Made by a program: the position numbers and the translations under genes. Under the pieces are notes generated by a model. It was not told where the DNA came from and did no database searches. It saw only the letters and a program-made list of their open reading frames with translations. From positions 2,771,177-2,835,176 of the forward strand of contig NZ_CP054058.1 in NCBI RefSeq assembly GCF_003935895.2: a DNA stretch of 64,000 bases, written 5' to 3'. Shown here in pieces: positions 1-9,526 of the stretch; the first letter of the stretch is position 1, and each line of letters opens with the position of its first letter. The DNA is from Scandinavium goeteborgense (lineage in GTDB: Bacteria; Pseudomonadota; Gammaproteobacteria; Enterobacterales; Enterobacteriaceae).

Positions 1-685
1 CCTTGCGCACCGCGTCTTCCCGAGCAGTGATTTCGACAACGCGAAAACGACTTTGTGCCAGCCGGGAAAGACAATGCTGGCGCATGATGCCGTTGACACC
101 GGCATGGTCGAGACGCGGCGTAAACACGGTGTCACCTGCTCGCCAGAACAAATTAGCCGCACAGCATTCCGTAACCCACCCGTCACTGTCAAGAACCAGT
201 GCCTCGTCGGCGTCCGTCTGTTCAAGATGCGCGCGAATCAACACCTGCTCAAGGCGGTTAAGGTGCTTCAATCCAGCCAGTGTGGTGTTACGCCCGAGAC
301 GTACCGAGCTGAGCGAGAGCGTAATCCCCTGCTGTTGCCAGCGAGGATAATGCGCAGGTGCGGGGGAAACGGAAAGAATGCGGGTTGGAGCCTGACAGGC
401 CGCAGGGCTGTACCCTCGCCCACCACTCCCACGGGTAATGATGACTTTCAGCACGCCGTCGCGGTGCGATTGCGCCAGCGTCAGCATTTCCTGGCCGAGC
501 GTTGCCCAGTCGGAAAAAGGGATCAACAGCGCGCGACAGGTGTCCTGCAATCGCTGTAGATGCTGGTCAAAAAATGCGGGAATACCGTTCTGGATCCGGG
601 CCGTGGTAAAGCAGCCATCACCAAACTGGACGCTGCGATCGTTGGCCGCGAGTGAGTCCTGTTCCACACCATTAATCAAGAACAT
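1..685 (-). CDS. pabC: Aminodeoxychorismate lyase, C-terminus cut by window edge
   Basis: PLP-dependent lyase (class IV aminotransferase fold) that converts 4-amino-4-deoxychorismate to p-aminobenzoate and pyruvate in folate synthesis. The frame is open from ATG at 685 to the window edge, 228 codons; E. coli PabC has 269 residues, so about 40 are missing. The N-terminus MFLINGVEQDSLAANDRSVQ is typical of the family. The run GLKHLNRLEQVL near residue 139-150 carries the region of the PLP-binding lysine, and TECCAANLFW follows near 178. It lies downstream of fabF on the same strand, as in E. coli, separated from it by a terminator-like hairpin. Confidence 0.93.
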   Translation of the reverse strand, partial: MFLINGVEQDSLAANDRSVQFGDGCFTTARIQNGIPAFFDQHLQRLQDTCRALLIPFSDWATLGQEMLTLAQSHRDGVLKVIITRGSGGRGYSPAACQAPTRILSVSPAPAHYPRWQQQGITLSLSSVRLGRNTTLAGLKHLNRLEQVLIRAHLEQTDADEALVLDSDGWVTECCAANLFWRAGDTVFTPRLDHAGVNGIMRQHCLSRLAQSRFRVVEITAREDAVRK

Positions 686-757
686 AGAGGCTCCTTATCA
701 GTGGCCCGTTAGTCTGGCAGGGGGAACGCGGGATCTCAAGAGGAGAAACCTTAAAGA

Positions 758-780
758 AAAGGCCTGCGAGGCAGGCCTTT
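758..780 (-). terminator. Hairpin terminator after fabF
   Basis: Perfect inverted repeat aaaggcctgc/gcaggccttt with a 3-nt loop, ending in a U-run on the minus strand, 19 nt past the fabF stop. It probably reduces read-through from the fab operon into pabC. Confidence 0.75.
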
Positions 781-798
781 ATCAATGCAAACGGAGAA

Positions 799-2094
<1,296 letters not shown>

Positions 2095-2095
2095 T

Positions 2096-2117
2096 CAGGC
2101 GGTCGAATGACCGCCTG
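2096..2117 (-). terminator. Attenuator-like hairpin between acpP and fabF
   Basis: Perfect 9-bp stem caggcggtc/gaccgcctg around a GAAT/ATTC loop, 12 nt past the acpP stop. On the minus strand it is followed by GAGTTTTATC, a short U-tract. This suits partial termination, giving abundant acpP mRNA and less fabF; the degree of termination is inferred. Confidence 0.7.
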
Positions 2118-2128
2118 GAGATGTTCAC

Positions 2129-2365
2129 TTACGCCTGGTGACCGTTGATGTAATCAATGGCAGCCTGAACGGTGGTGATTTTCTCAGCTTCTTCGTCCGG
2201 AATCTCAGTATCAAACTCTTCTTCCAGAGCCATTACCAGCTCAACGGTGTCAAGAGAATCAGCGCCCAAGTCTTCAACGAAGGAAGCTGCGTTGATAACT
2301 TCTTCCTGCTTAACGCCCAGCTGTTCGCCGATAATTTTCTTAACGCGTTCTTCGATAGTGCTCAT
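2129..2365 (-). CDS. acpP: Acyl carrier protein
   Basis: The central carrier of type II fatty acid synthesis; acyl chains are held as thioesters on 4'-phosphopantetheine. The 78-residue product is very acidic and essentially identical to E. coli ACP. The prosthetic group attaches at Ser37 (counting Met) in GADSLDTVE. The frame is open for 50 codons further upstream, but ATG at 2365 gives the known N-terminus [10 protein letters not shown] and has AGGAAATTTAAGAGT as ribosome binding site. The 210 nt between fabG and acpP are AT-rich and large enough for acpP's own promoter. Confidence 0.99.
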   Translation of the reverse strand: MSTIEERVKKIIGEQLGVKQEEVINAASFVEDLGADSLDTVELVMALEEEFDTEIPDEEAEKITTVQAAIDYINGHQA

Positions 2366-2575
2366 ACTCTTAAATTTCCTATCAAAACTCGCTTTCGCGA
2401 TGGTTTTCGTAGTGTATAAAATGTTGAAAAATTTGCAACTAAATCCCGGCAGGTCGTACCACGATTTTACGCTATTTTGCGGGTTTTTGCCCTCATAACG
2501 CAAATCATTTTGCACGTTATCTTACTCAGAACCGCACAGACTGCGCGGATCCTGAGCATTTTGTGCAAACTACGG
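2366..2575 (-). promoter_or_regulatory. fabG-acpP intergenic region, likely acpP promoter
   Basis: A 210-nt AT-rich gap without a credible gene, in a cluster whose other gaps are mostly under 100 nt. In E. coli acpP has its own strong promoter here. I could not single out a convincing -35/-10 pair. Confidence 0.45.
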
Positions 2576-3310
2576 TCAGACCATGTACATTCCGCCGTTG
2601 ACGTGGAGGGTTTCACCAGAGATGTAACCCGCTTCGTCAGAAGCTAAAAATGCAACCGCACTCGCGATTTCTTTTGCATCGCCAAGGCGACCCGCTGGAA
2701 CTTGCGCCAGAATACCCGCACGCTGATCGTCTGACAGCGCACGCGTCATGTCCGTTTCAATGAAGCCCGGAGCAACAACGTTCACAGTAATACCGCGAGA
2801 CGCAACTTCACGCGCCAGCGATTTACTGAAACCAATCAAACCCGCTTTCGCCGCAGCGTAGTTGGCTTGACCAGCATTTCCCATGGTACCGACCACAGAA
2901 CCGATAGTGATAATACGACCATGACGCTTTTTCATCATAGCGCGCATTACCGCTTTTGACAGACGGAAAACTGATGACAGGTTGGTTTCGAGAATGTCGC
3001 TCCACTCATCATCTTTCATTCGCATTAACAGGTTATCGCGAGTGATCCCGGCATTATTAACCAGAATATCCACTTCGCCAAATTCTGCGCGAATATTTCC
3101 CAGAACAGATTCGATAGATGCTGGGTCGGTCACATTCAACATCAGACCTTTACCGTTTGCACCTAAATAATCGCTGATGGCCTGAGCACCGCTTTCGCTG
3201 GTGGCAGTACCGATAACTTTCGCGCCACGGGCAACGAGTGTTTCAGCGATAGCACGGCCAATGCCGCGGCTTGCACCGGTAACCAGTGCAACTTTTCCTT
3301 CAAAACTCAT
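2576..3310 (-). CDS. fabG: 3-oxoacyl-ACP reductase
   Basis: NADPH-dependent short-chain dehydrogenase that reduces beta-ketoacyl-ACP, the first reduction of each elongation cycle. Motifs: cofactor loop TGASRGIGRA near residues 12-21, NNAG near 86-89, catalytic Ser in ITIGSVVG near 138 and YAAAK near 151-155. The start at 3310 (MSFEGKVALV) gives 244 residues as in E. coli and is preceded by AAGAGGAAAAGC; an in-frame extension of 10 codons to 3340 would run into the end of fabD. It follows fabD by 19 nt. Confidence 0.98.
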   Translation of the reverse strand: MSFEGKVALVTGASRGIGRAIAETLVARGAKVIGTATSESGAQAISDYLGANGKGLMLNVTDPASIESVLGNIRAEFGEVDILVNNAGITRDNLLMRMKDDEWSDILETNLSSVFRLSKAVMRAMMKKRHGRIITIGSVVGTMGNAGQANYAAAKAGLIGFSKSLAREVASRGITVNVVAPGFIETDMTRALSDDQRAGILAQVPAGRLGDAKEIASAVAFLASDEAGYISGETLHVNGGMYMV

Positions 3311-3329
3311 GGTTTTGCTTTTCCTCTTC

Positions 3330-4259
3330 TTATTGCTCAAGCGCCGCTGACATCGCCGCCGGCTCGTTAATGGCCGAGGCAGTCAGGGTGTCAACAATAC
3401 GTTTCGTCAGGCCAGTGAGGACTTTACCCGGGCCGACTTCATACAGGTGTTCTGTGCCCTGGGATGCCATAAACTCAACGGTTTTGGTCCACTGTACTGG
3501 GCTATAAAGCTGACGCACCAGCGCATCGCGAATCGCGTCTGCGTGAGTTTCACACTTCACATCCACGTTATTAATAACGGGAATCTGCGGTGCATTGAAG
3601 GTGATGTTCGCCAGCTCTGCAGCCAGTTTCTCTGCAGCAGGCTTCATCAGCGCGCAGTGAGACGGGACGCTGACTGGCAGCGGCAGTGCGCGTTTTGCGC
3701 CCGCAGCTTTACATGCGGCGCCGGCACGCTCAACGGCTTCTTTGTGACCCGCGATAACCACCTGACCCGGTGAGTTAAAGTTCACAGGGGAGACAACCTG
3801 CCCTTCAGCAGACTCTTCACACGCTTTCGCGATAGAAGCATCGTCCAGGCCGATAATCGCAGACATGCCACCGGTGCCCGCTGGCACGGCTTCCTGCATG
3901 AACTTGCCACGCAGTTCGACCAGACGCACAGCATCGGCGAAGCTCATCACACCCGCACACACCAGTGCAGAATATTCTCCGAGGCTATGACCGGCCATCA
4001 GCGCTGGCGCTTCACCGCCCTGCTGCTGCCAGACACGATACAGTGCCACAGACGCGGTCAACAGCGCCGGCTGAGTCTGCCAGGTTTTGTTCAGTTCTTC
4101 TGCCGGGCCCTGTTGGGTCAATGCCCACAGATCATAGCCCAGTACCGCAGAAGCTTCCGCGAATGTTTCTTCGATAACCGGATAGGTTGCAGCCAGCTCA
4201 GCCAACATGCCTACGGTCTGAGAGCCCTGACCCGGGAACACAAATGCAAATTGCGTCAT
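3330..4259 (-). CDS. fabD: Malonyl-CoA:ACP transacylase
   Basis: Transfers malonyl from CoA to ACP, supplying the extender unit for all condensing enzymes. The 309-residue product has the oxyanion motif GQGSQ near residues 10-14, the nucleophile Ser in AGHSLGE near 92 and the catalytic His in VPSHCALMKP near 201. It lies 14 nt after fabH and 19 nt before fabG, so co-transcription is likely. Confidence 0.98.
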   Translation of the reverse strand: MTQFAFVFPGQGSQTVGMLAELAATYPVIEETFAEASAVLGYDLWALTQQGPAEELNKTWQTQPALLTASVALYRVWQQQGGEAPALMAGHSLGEYSALVCAGVMSFADAVRLVELRGKFMQEAVPAGTGGMSAIIGLDDASIAKACEESAEGQVVSPVNFNSPGQVVIAGHKEAVERAGAACKAAGAKRALPLPVSVPSHCALMKPAAEKLAAELANITFNAPQIPVINNVDVKCETHADAIRDALVRQLYSPVQWTKTVEFMASQGTEHLYEVGPGKVLTGLTKRIVDTLTASAINEPAAMSAALEQ

Positions 4260-4273
4260 CTTGTAATCCTTAA

Positions 4274-5227
4274 TTAGAAACGAACCAGCGCGGAACCCCA
4301 GGTGAAACCGCCACCGAAGGCTTCAAGCAGCACCAACTGACCGGCCTTGATGCGACCGTCACGCACGGCTTCATCCAGCGCGCACGGTACGGAGGCCGCA
4401 GAGGTGTTGCCATGACGGTCGAGGGTCACCACGACGTTGTCCATCGACATGCCAAGCTTCTTCGCCGTTGCGCTGATAATACGCAGGTTGGCCTGGTGTG
4501 GTACCAGCCAGTCCAGCTCAGAACGATCCAGATTATTAGCCGCCAGCGTTTCTTCAACGATGTTAGCCAATTCCTTCACCGCGACTTTGAACACTTCATT
4601 CCCTGCCATTGTCAGGTGAATGGAGTTTTCCGGATGAACACGATCGGCATTTGGCAGGGTGAGCAGCTCACCGTAGTTGCCATCCGCGTGCAGATGCGTG
4701 GAGATGATGCCCGGCTGTTCGGATGCGCCTAACACGACGGCACCAGCACCATCGCCAAAAATAATGATTGTGCCGCGATCGGTAGGATCGCAGGTACGGG
4801 CCAGAACGTCAGCACCAATCACCAGTGCATTTTTCACCGCACCGGATTTAACGTACATATCGGCCACGCTCAGTGCGTAGGTGAAACCGGCACAAGCCGC
4901 AGCCACGTCAAACGCCGGACAGCCTTTAACGCCCAGCATCGACTGGATCTGGCACGCCGCGCTTGGGAAAGCGTGGGTCGACGAGGTGGTTGCTACCACG
5001 ATCAGGCCGATTTGCTCAGCATCAATGTTAGCCATTTCCAGCGCGCGCTTGGCGGCTTCGAAGCCCATTGTTGCGACGGATTCATCTGGCGCGGCAATAC
5101 GACGCTCACGGATACCTGTGCGTGTGACAATCCACTCGTCAGACGTATCTACCATTTTTTCCAGGTCGGCGTTCGTACGCACTTGTTCAGGCAGATAGCT
5201 GCCGGTACCTATAATCTTCGTATACAT
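4274..5227 (-). CDS. fabH: Beta-ketoacyl-ACP synthase III
   Basis: Initiates fatty acid synthesis by condensing acetyl-CoA with malonyl-ACP. The 317-residue protein shows the Cys-His-Asn triad: Cys in [10 protein letters not shown] near residue 112, His in VPHQANLRI near 244 and Asn in HGNTSAAS near 274. The start is ATG at 5227. The gene follows plsX by only 6 nt, a tight coupling of membrane phospholipid initiation and acyl chain initiation. Confidence 0.98.
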   Translation of the reverse strand: MYTKIIGTGSYLPEQVRTNADLEKMVDTSDEWIVTRTGIRERRIAAPDESVATMGFEAAKRALEMANIDAEQIGLIVVATTSSTHAFPSAACQIQSMLGVKGCPAFDVAAACAGFTYALSVADMYVKSGAVKNALVIGADVLARTCDPTDRGTIIIFGDGAGAVVLGASEQPGIISTHLHADGNYGELLTLPNADRVHPENSIHLTMAGNEVFKVAVKELANIVEETLAANNLDRSELDWLVPHQANLRIISATAKKLGMSMDNVVVTLDRHGNTSAASVPCALDEAVRDGRIKAGQLVLLEAFGGGFTWGSALVRF

Positions 5228-5233
5228 GTACGC

Positions 5234-6268
5234 TCAGTCTTTTGGTGGTAATACAGATTCGAGGCGAGCGGCGATCCGCTGTGGGACCTCCCGCTGCACC
5301 GCCTGCACTGCCTGTTCAATCGCCACGCTAAACGCGCGCTGATTGGCTGCACCATGACTCTTAATCACCGTGCCGCGCAATCCTAACAGACAGGCGCCAT
5401 TATACTGGTCGGGGTTGAGGTGACTGAATCGCCGCGAGAGGTTTTTTTGTAACCAATGCTTCAAGATTTTCAGCCACCACGGCCGCTTTTTACCTTCTCC
5501 CTGCGATTTCAGCAGAGAAAGAAACATTCTGACAACGCCTTCCATGGTTTTTAGTGTGACGTTGCCCGTAAAACCGTCACAAACCAGCACATCCGTTTTG
5601 CCGGTTAATAATTCGTTGGCTTCGAGATAACCAATATAGTTGATGGAAGAGACCTTTTTTAGCATCGCCGACGCATCCCGGATGCTTTCGTGGCCTTTGG
5701 ACTCTTCCTCACCGATGTTAAGCAGTGCGACGCGCGGAGAGGTAATGCCGATGACTTCTTCAGCCATCACCGCACCCATTACCGCAAACTGCACCAGCAT
5801 CGTGCTGTCACAATCGACGTTGGCGCCTAAATCAAGCACCACCGTTTTGCCCTTCTGCTGATGCGGCAGAACCGTCACCAGCGCCGGACGCTCAATCCCT
5901 TCTATCGGCTTGAGCAATAATTTTGCGAGCCCCATCAAAGCCCCGGTATTTCCGGCGCTCACGCAGGCCTGCGCGCGTCCTTCTTTGACGAGTTCCAGCG
6001 CAATACGCATGGAACTGCCCCGGCTGTTGCGAATCGCATGCGCCGGACGTGCATCACTGGCAATAACTGACTGGGCAGGGATAATCTGCAGACGTGAACG
6101 TTGTTCGAAGTCAGCTTTGGCGAGTAATGGCGTAATGGTGTCGGTGTCACCGACCAGAAGAAGCGAGAGTTGTGGGTTAGCGTGCAGTGCCTGCAATGCT
6201 GCAGGCACCGTCACGGAAGGGCCAAAATCGCCCCCCATGACATCCAACGCTAAGGTCAGACGTGTCAA
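5234..6268 (-). CDS. plsX: Phosphate acyltransferase PlsX
   Basis: Makes acyl-phosphate from acyl-ACP for glycerol-3-phosphate acylation by PlsY. It is a peripheral membrane protein. I place the start at TTG 6268, giving [20 protein letters not shown] as the N-terminal region, which matches the E. coli start. The ORF is open to ATG at 6334, but that stretch holds two hairpins and reads as leader. From TTG the protein has 344 residues; E. coli PlsX has 356, the difference being a shorter C-terminus (ends LESVLPPKD). Conserved blocks [10 protein letters not shown] and [10 protein letters not shown] are present. Confidence 0.95.
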   Translation of the reverse strand: MTRLTLALDVMGGDFGPSVTVPAALQALHANPQLSLLLVGDTDTITPLLAKADFEQRSRLQIIPAQSVIASDARPAHAIRNSRGSSMRIALELVKEGRAQACVSAGNTGALMGLAKLLLKPIEGIERPALVTVLPHQQKGKTVVLDLGANVDCDSTMLVQFAVMGAVMAEEVIGITSPRVALLNIGEEESKGHESIRDASAMLKKVSSINYIGYLEANELLTGKTDVLVCDGFTGNVTLKTMEGVVRMFLSLLKSQGEGKKRPWWLKILKHWLQKNLSRRFSHLNPDQYNGACLLGLRGTVIKSHGAANQRAFSVAIEQAVQAVQREVPQRIAARLESVLPPKD

Positions 6269-6294
6269 GGTATCATCGCCGCTCGGTTGGTAAA

Positions 6295-6532
<238 letters not shown>

Positions 6533-6536
6533 TCAA

Positions 6537-7058
6537 TTACTTACGCTTTAAGCTGGCTAATACGGCAAATGGATTTGGCTTTTGCGCATCTTCAGGCAAT
6601 TCACCAAATACCATGTCCGCGTCGGACACTTCACAGTGTTCAGAATCATGCACCGGAACTACAGGTAAGGAGAGAATGATTTCATCCTCAACCAAAGCCC
6701 GCAGGTCGATTTCACCGAATTCGTTAACCTCAATCGGTTCATACGCTTCCGGGAGTGCTTCAGCCTGTTCAACATTTTTGATCGGACTGAAACAATACGT
6801 TGTGTGAACGGAATGTGGGAACGGTTTCCCGCAGCGCTGGCATTCGAGAGTCACCTCAACCTTTGCATCACCTTTAATAACGGCGAGACGCTGGTTGTCG
6901 ATGGCGAATGTCATATCGCATTCCACATCACTGTCCACACTGACCACAGACTCGGCAAGACGCTCCACCTGGTCCGGGGTGTAGACACCCTGGTAATCGA
7001 GGCGTTTTTGAGCGGTACGAACCGGATCAAGAGTCAGGGGTAATTTTACCTTTTGCAT
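6537..7058 (-). CDS. yceD: DUF177 family protein YceD (23S rRNA accumulation protein)
   Basis: 173 residues, the usual length. The family is linked to 23S rRNA accumulation; its molecular activity is not settled. A CQRC...F cluster ([12 protein letters not shown]) near residues 73-84 and an acidic C-terminal half are visible. It is the first gene of the minus-strand fab cluster and is divergent from yceF across 141 nt, so the cluster promoter should lie there. Confidence 0.93.
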   Translation of the reverse strand: MQKVKLPLTLDPVRTAQKRLDYQGVYTPDQVERLAESVVSVDSDVECDMTFAIDNQRLAVIKGDAKVEVTLECQRCGKPFPHSVHTTYCFSPIKNVEQAEALPEAYEPIEVNEFGEIDLRALVEDEIILSLPVVPVHDSEHCEVSDADMVFGELPEDAQKPNPFAVLASLKRK

Positions 7059-7199
7059 AGGGCGCGCATATTAACTTTGTAACGTCATAGAGTCAAAGAA
7101 AAAGGCACCCTCAGGCGCCTTTTGCCAATTATTCGCACACATTGCGGCCTGTAGTTTAAAATGTCGCAATCCGAATCACCAGAGTCTATTTAAAAAATT
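7059..7199. promoter_or_regulatory. Divergent yceD / yceF promoter region
   Basis: 141 nt between two divergent genes. It contains an imperfect hairpin (aggcacc/ggcgcct, 7103-7120, one mismatch). AT-rich blocks lie on both sides. No element was assigned with certainty. Confidence 0.5.
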
Positions 7200-7784
7200 A
7201 TGCTGCAACTTGTTCTTGCCTCTACTTCACCCTATCGCCGCGAGCTGCTTCAAAAGCTCGACGTCCCTTTTGAATGCGCCGCACCGGAGGTCGATGAACT
7301 GCCCTTACCCGGCGAATCGCCGCGCCAGCTGGTGCTTCGGCTGGCGCAAGCCAAAGCACAGGCCCTGGCGACGCGCTTCCCTGATCATCTGATTATCGGC
7401 TCCGATCAGGTTTGCGTGCTCGGCGGAAAAATCACCGGAAAACCGCATACCGAAGAAAATGCGCGTCTGCAGCTGCGTGAAGCAAGCGGCCACGTCGTCA
7501 CCTTCTATACCGGTCTTGCGGTCTATAACAGCGCTAAGGGCCATTTGCAGACCGAATGCGAACCTTTTGATGTGCACTTCCGCCATCTGACCGATGCAGA
7601 GATCAACCGCTACGTTCACAAAGAACAGCCGCTGAACTGTGCGGGCAGCTTTAAAAGCGAAGGGCTGGGCATCACGCTATTCGAGCGTCTCGAAGGACGC
7701 GATCCGAATACACTGATTGGCCTGCCGCTTATCGCGCTGTGCAAAATGCTCAGAAACGAGCAGTTCAATCCGCTGCTGCGCTAA
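7200..7784 (+). CDS. yceF: 7-methyl-GTP pyrophosphatase (Maf family)
   Basis: Maf-fold nucleotide pyrophosphatase. The E. coli homologue prefers 7-methyl-GTP, a role in clearing modified nucleotides. 194 residues; family motifs are [12 protein letters not shown] near residues 6-17, the catalytic SDQVC block near 68-72 and the GSFKSEG loop near 147-153. The ATG at 7200 gives the E. coli-like start [14 protein letters not shown]. It converges on rluC, with a shared bidirectional terminator between them. Confidence 0.93.
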   Translation: MLQLVLASTSPYRRELLQKLDVPFECAAPEVDELPLPGESPRQLVLRLAQAKAQALATRFPDHLIIGSDQVCVLGGKITGKPHTEENARLQLREASGHVVTFYTGLAVYNSAKGHLQTECEPFDVHFRHLTDAEINRYVHKEQPLNCAGSFKSEGLGITLFERLEGRDPNTLIGLPLIALCKMLRNEQFNPLLR

Positions 7785-7831
7785 CGTTTTTGTCCGCTGG
7801 CGTTACGTCGACCGGACCTACGCCAAAAAGC

Positions 7832-7855
7832 AAAACGCCCCTTTCGGGGCGTTTT
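7832..7855. terminator. Bidirectional terminator between yceF and rluC
   Basis: Perfect stem aaaacgcccc/ggggcgtttt with a TTTC loop, giving U-runs on both strands between two convergent genes. Confidence 0.88.
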
Positions 7856-7877
7856 GTATTATTTCTTCTGTCTTCGA

Positions 7878-8831
7878 TTACTTCTGGCTGCGCAGCACTT
7901 GCAGACAACGCTTGAGCTGGTTGTCCATCGGCGCTTCGATGCGCAACGTCTCGCCAGTACCCGGATGGGTAAACTTCAGCGCTGCTGCATGCAGGAACAG
8001 ACGATTCAGTCCGGTACCCGCCAACTGCTTGTCGAAATCACGATCGCCATAGCGGTCGTCAAACGCAATCGGATGGCCCGCATGTAACGTATGCACACGA
8101 ATCTGGTGCGTACGGCCGGTCACCGGGCTACAGCGTACCAGCGTCGAATGGGTAAAACGCTCTTCGACTTTAAAACGCGTCTCCGACGGTTTGCCTTCGC
8201 TGTTCACGCGAACAATACGCTCGCCGCTCTGCAAAATGTTTTTCAGCAATGGCGCCTGCACCACTTTCATGTGCGACTGCCACTGACCGCGAACCAGAGC
8301 CAGATAATCTTTCTGCATCCCTTTTTCGCGCAGCTGTTCATGCAGGGAGCGCAGTGCGGAACGCTTCTTCGCCACCAACAGTACACCGGAGGTATCACGG
8401 TCGAGGCGATGCACCAGTTCGAGGAAACGGGCTTCCGGGCGCAGCGCGCGCAGGCCTTCGATAACCCCAAAGCTCAAACCGCTCCCGCCGTGAACCGCCG
8501 TACCCGACGGCTTGTTCAGCACCAGGATATGATCGTCTTCATAAAGGATAACGTCAGCCAGGGCCGCCACTTTATTCAGGTGCGGCGAAACGGCTTCTTC
8601 TTCACGCTCGGCGACACGCACCGGCGGAATGCGAATTTGATCGCCCGCTTCCAGTTTGTATTCAGGCTTCACGCGCTTTTTGTTCACCCGCACTTCGCCT
8701 TTACGCAGGATGCGGTAAATCATGCTTTTCGGCACACCTTTAAGTTGGGTGCGCAAAAAGTTATCAATTCGTTGCCCTGCTTCGTCGTCGGCAATGGCAA
8801 CCATTTTTACGGTCGGTGTCTCAGTTTTCAT
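7878..8831 (-). CDS. rluC: 23S rRNA pseudouridine(955/2504/2580) synthase
   Basis: Isomerises three uridines near the peptidyl-transferase centre of 23S rRNA. 317 residues (E. coli 319). An S4 RNA-binding domain covers roughly residues 20-80 (QRIDNFLRTQLKGVPKSMIY), followed by the RluA-type catalytic domain with the aspartate motif HRLDRDTSG near 142-150 and RTHQIRVH near 247-254. It is divergent from rne. Confidence 0.97.
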   Translation of the reverse strand: MKTETPTVKMVAIADDEAGQRIDNFLRTQLKGVPKSMIYRILRKGEVRVNKKRVKPEYKLEAGDQIRIPPVRVAEREEEAVSPHLNKVAALADVILYEDDHILVLNKPSGTAVHGGSGLSFGVIEGLRALRPEARFLELVHRLDRDTSGVLLVAKKRSALRSLHEQLREKGMQKDYLALVRGQWQSHMKVVQAPLLKNILQSGERIVRVNSEGKPSETRFKVEERFTHSTLVRCSPVTGRTHQIRVHTLHAGHPIAFDDRYGDRDFDKQLAGTGLNRLFLHAAALKFTHPGTGETLRIEAPMDNQLKRCLQVLRSQK

Positions 8832-9008
8832 GGGGGGCGATTCTAAAGATGCAGTGGCATTCGCGCCACTCCTTTTTCTGTGCTTATATTAACTTCGCAA
8901 CGGAGCTCATTTTTAATCTCACTTTGCGGATTGCTGGTTATTACAACAATCAGTCCAGTAAAGTGAAAAAACTGTGAGTAACCGGGTGATAAATGGTAAA
9001 AGTCATCT

Positions 9009-9017
9009 TGCTATAAC
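9009..9017 (+). promoter_or_regulatory. Candidate extended -10 promoter upstream of rne
   Basis: The string TGCTATAAC fits an extended -10 (TGnTATAAT, one mismatch) without a good -35. Transcription from it would begin about 12-15 nt before the small ORF at 9038 and about 500 nt before rne. Confidence 0.4.
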
Positions 9018-9037
9018 AAGGTTAGCAGGGAATAATG

Positions 9038-9250
9038 ATGCAGTTTTCCGTGTTGAATCTTGTTCAAGCAAGCATGTTAGCGGAAAGACCAATTTTGTCT
9101 GAACGATCTTTTATGCAGCAATGGCGTAAGACGTATTTATCTTTCAGACAGTTAGCGGGCTGCGGGTTGCAGTCCTTACCGGTTGATACTCTCTATTTCA
9201 AGCCGCAGAAAGGCGGCAAAACCTGGGGTCTCCAGGCGCTACTCCAGTAG
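9038..9250 (+). CDS. Unassigned 70-residue ORF upstream of rne
   Basis: Not recognised. ATG at 9038 has AGGGA seven nt upstream; an in-frame ATG at 9035 is also possible. The product starts [20 protein letters not shown], is moderately basic, has no signal peptide or membrane segment, and ends [12 protein letters not shown]. It lies in the rluC-rne interval, where E. coli has rne promoters and leader, so it may instead be non-coding regulatory DNA open by chance. A nearby extended -10 sequence supports expression; coding status is uncertain. Confidence 0.35.
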   Translation: MQFSVLNLVQASMLAERPILSERSFMQQWRKTYLSFRQLAGCGLQSLPVDTLYFKPQKGGKTWGLQALLQ

Positions 9251-9526
9251 ATGACTGGGGTAAGCAGGTGAAGCCAACCATCTGCGACTTGAAAGACAAT
9301 GAGTATAGAAGGAACCGTCCCTGGAGAATGATTCCCAGGCTGTTCCCCTGAATAATTGCGCTGCGGTTCCGTTTGAAACGCAGGCTACCGACACTCTGCG
9401 CCTCTTAAGCGAGCGACAACCGTGAGGTTGGCGACGTGAACAGACACGAGGCCATCGGTTTACCCCCGGCAAGGAAAACTCTGCCCGTAGCTTAGTCGTC
9501 AATGTAAGAATAATGAGTAAGTTACG
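9251..9526 (+). promoter_or_regulatory. rne 5' untranslated leader
   Basis: 276 nt directly before rne without a credible plus-strand gene. In E. coli the rne mRNA has a 361-nt leader whose hairpins are bound by RNase E to destabilise its own message. Local inverted repeats (for example ggtaagcaggtg and the gcgctgcggttccg block) suit a structured leader, but I did not fold it. The ribosome binding site before ATG 9527 is weak (GAGTAAG). Confidence 0.65.

Noticed and set aside
7103..7120. Hairpin in the yceD/yceF divergent region as a terminator
   Set aside because: No gene ends there; one mismatch in the stem; probably a leader or operator structure.
8091..8846. 251-residue plus-strand ORF opposite rluC
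   Set aside because: Antisense of rluC; no known motif.
9239..9502. 87-residue minus-strand ORF in the rne leader
   Set aside because: E. coli has a questionable ORF (yceQ) on this strand near here, but the sequence is Arg/Ser-rich, lacks a Shine-Dalgarno and is better explained by the structured leader.
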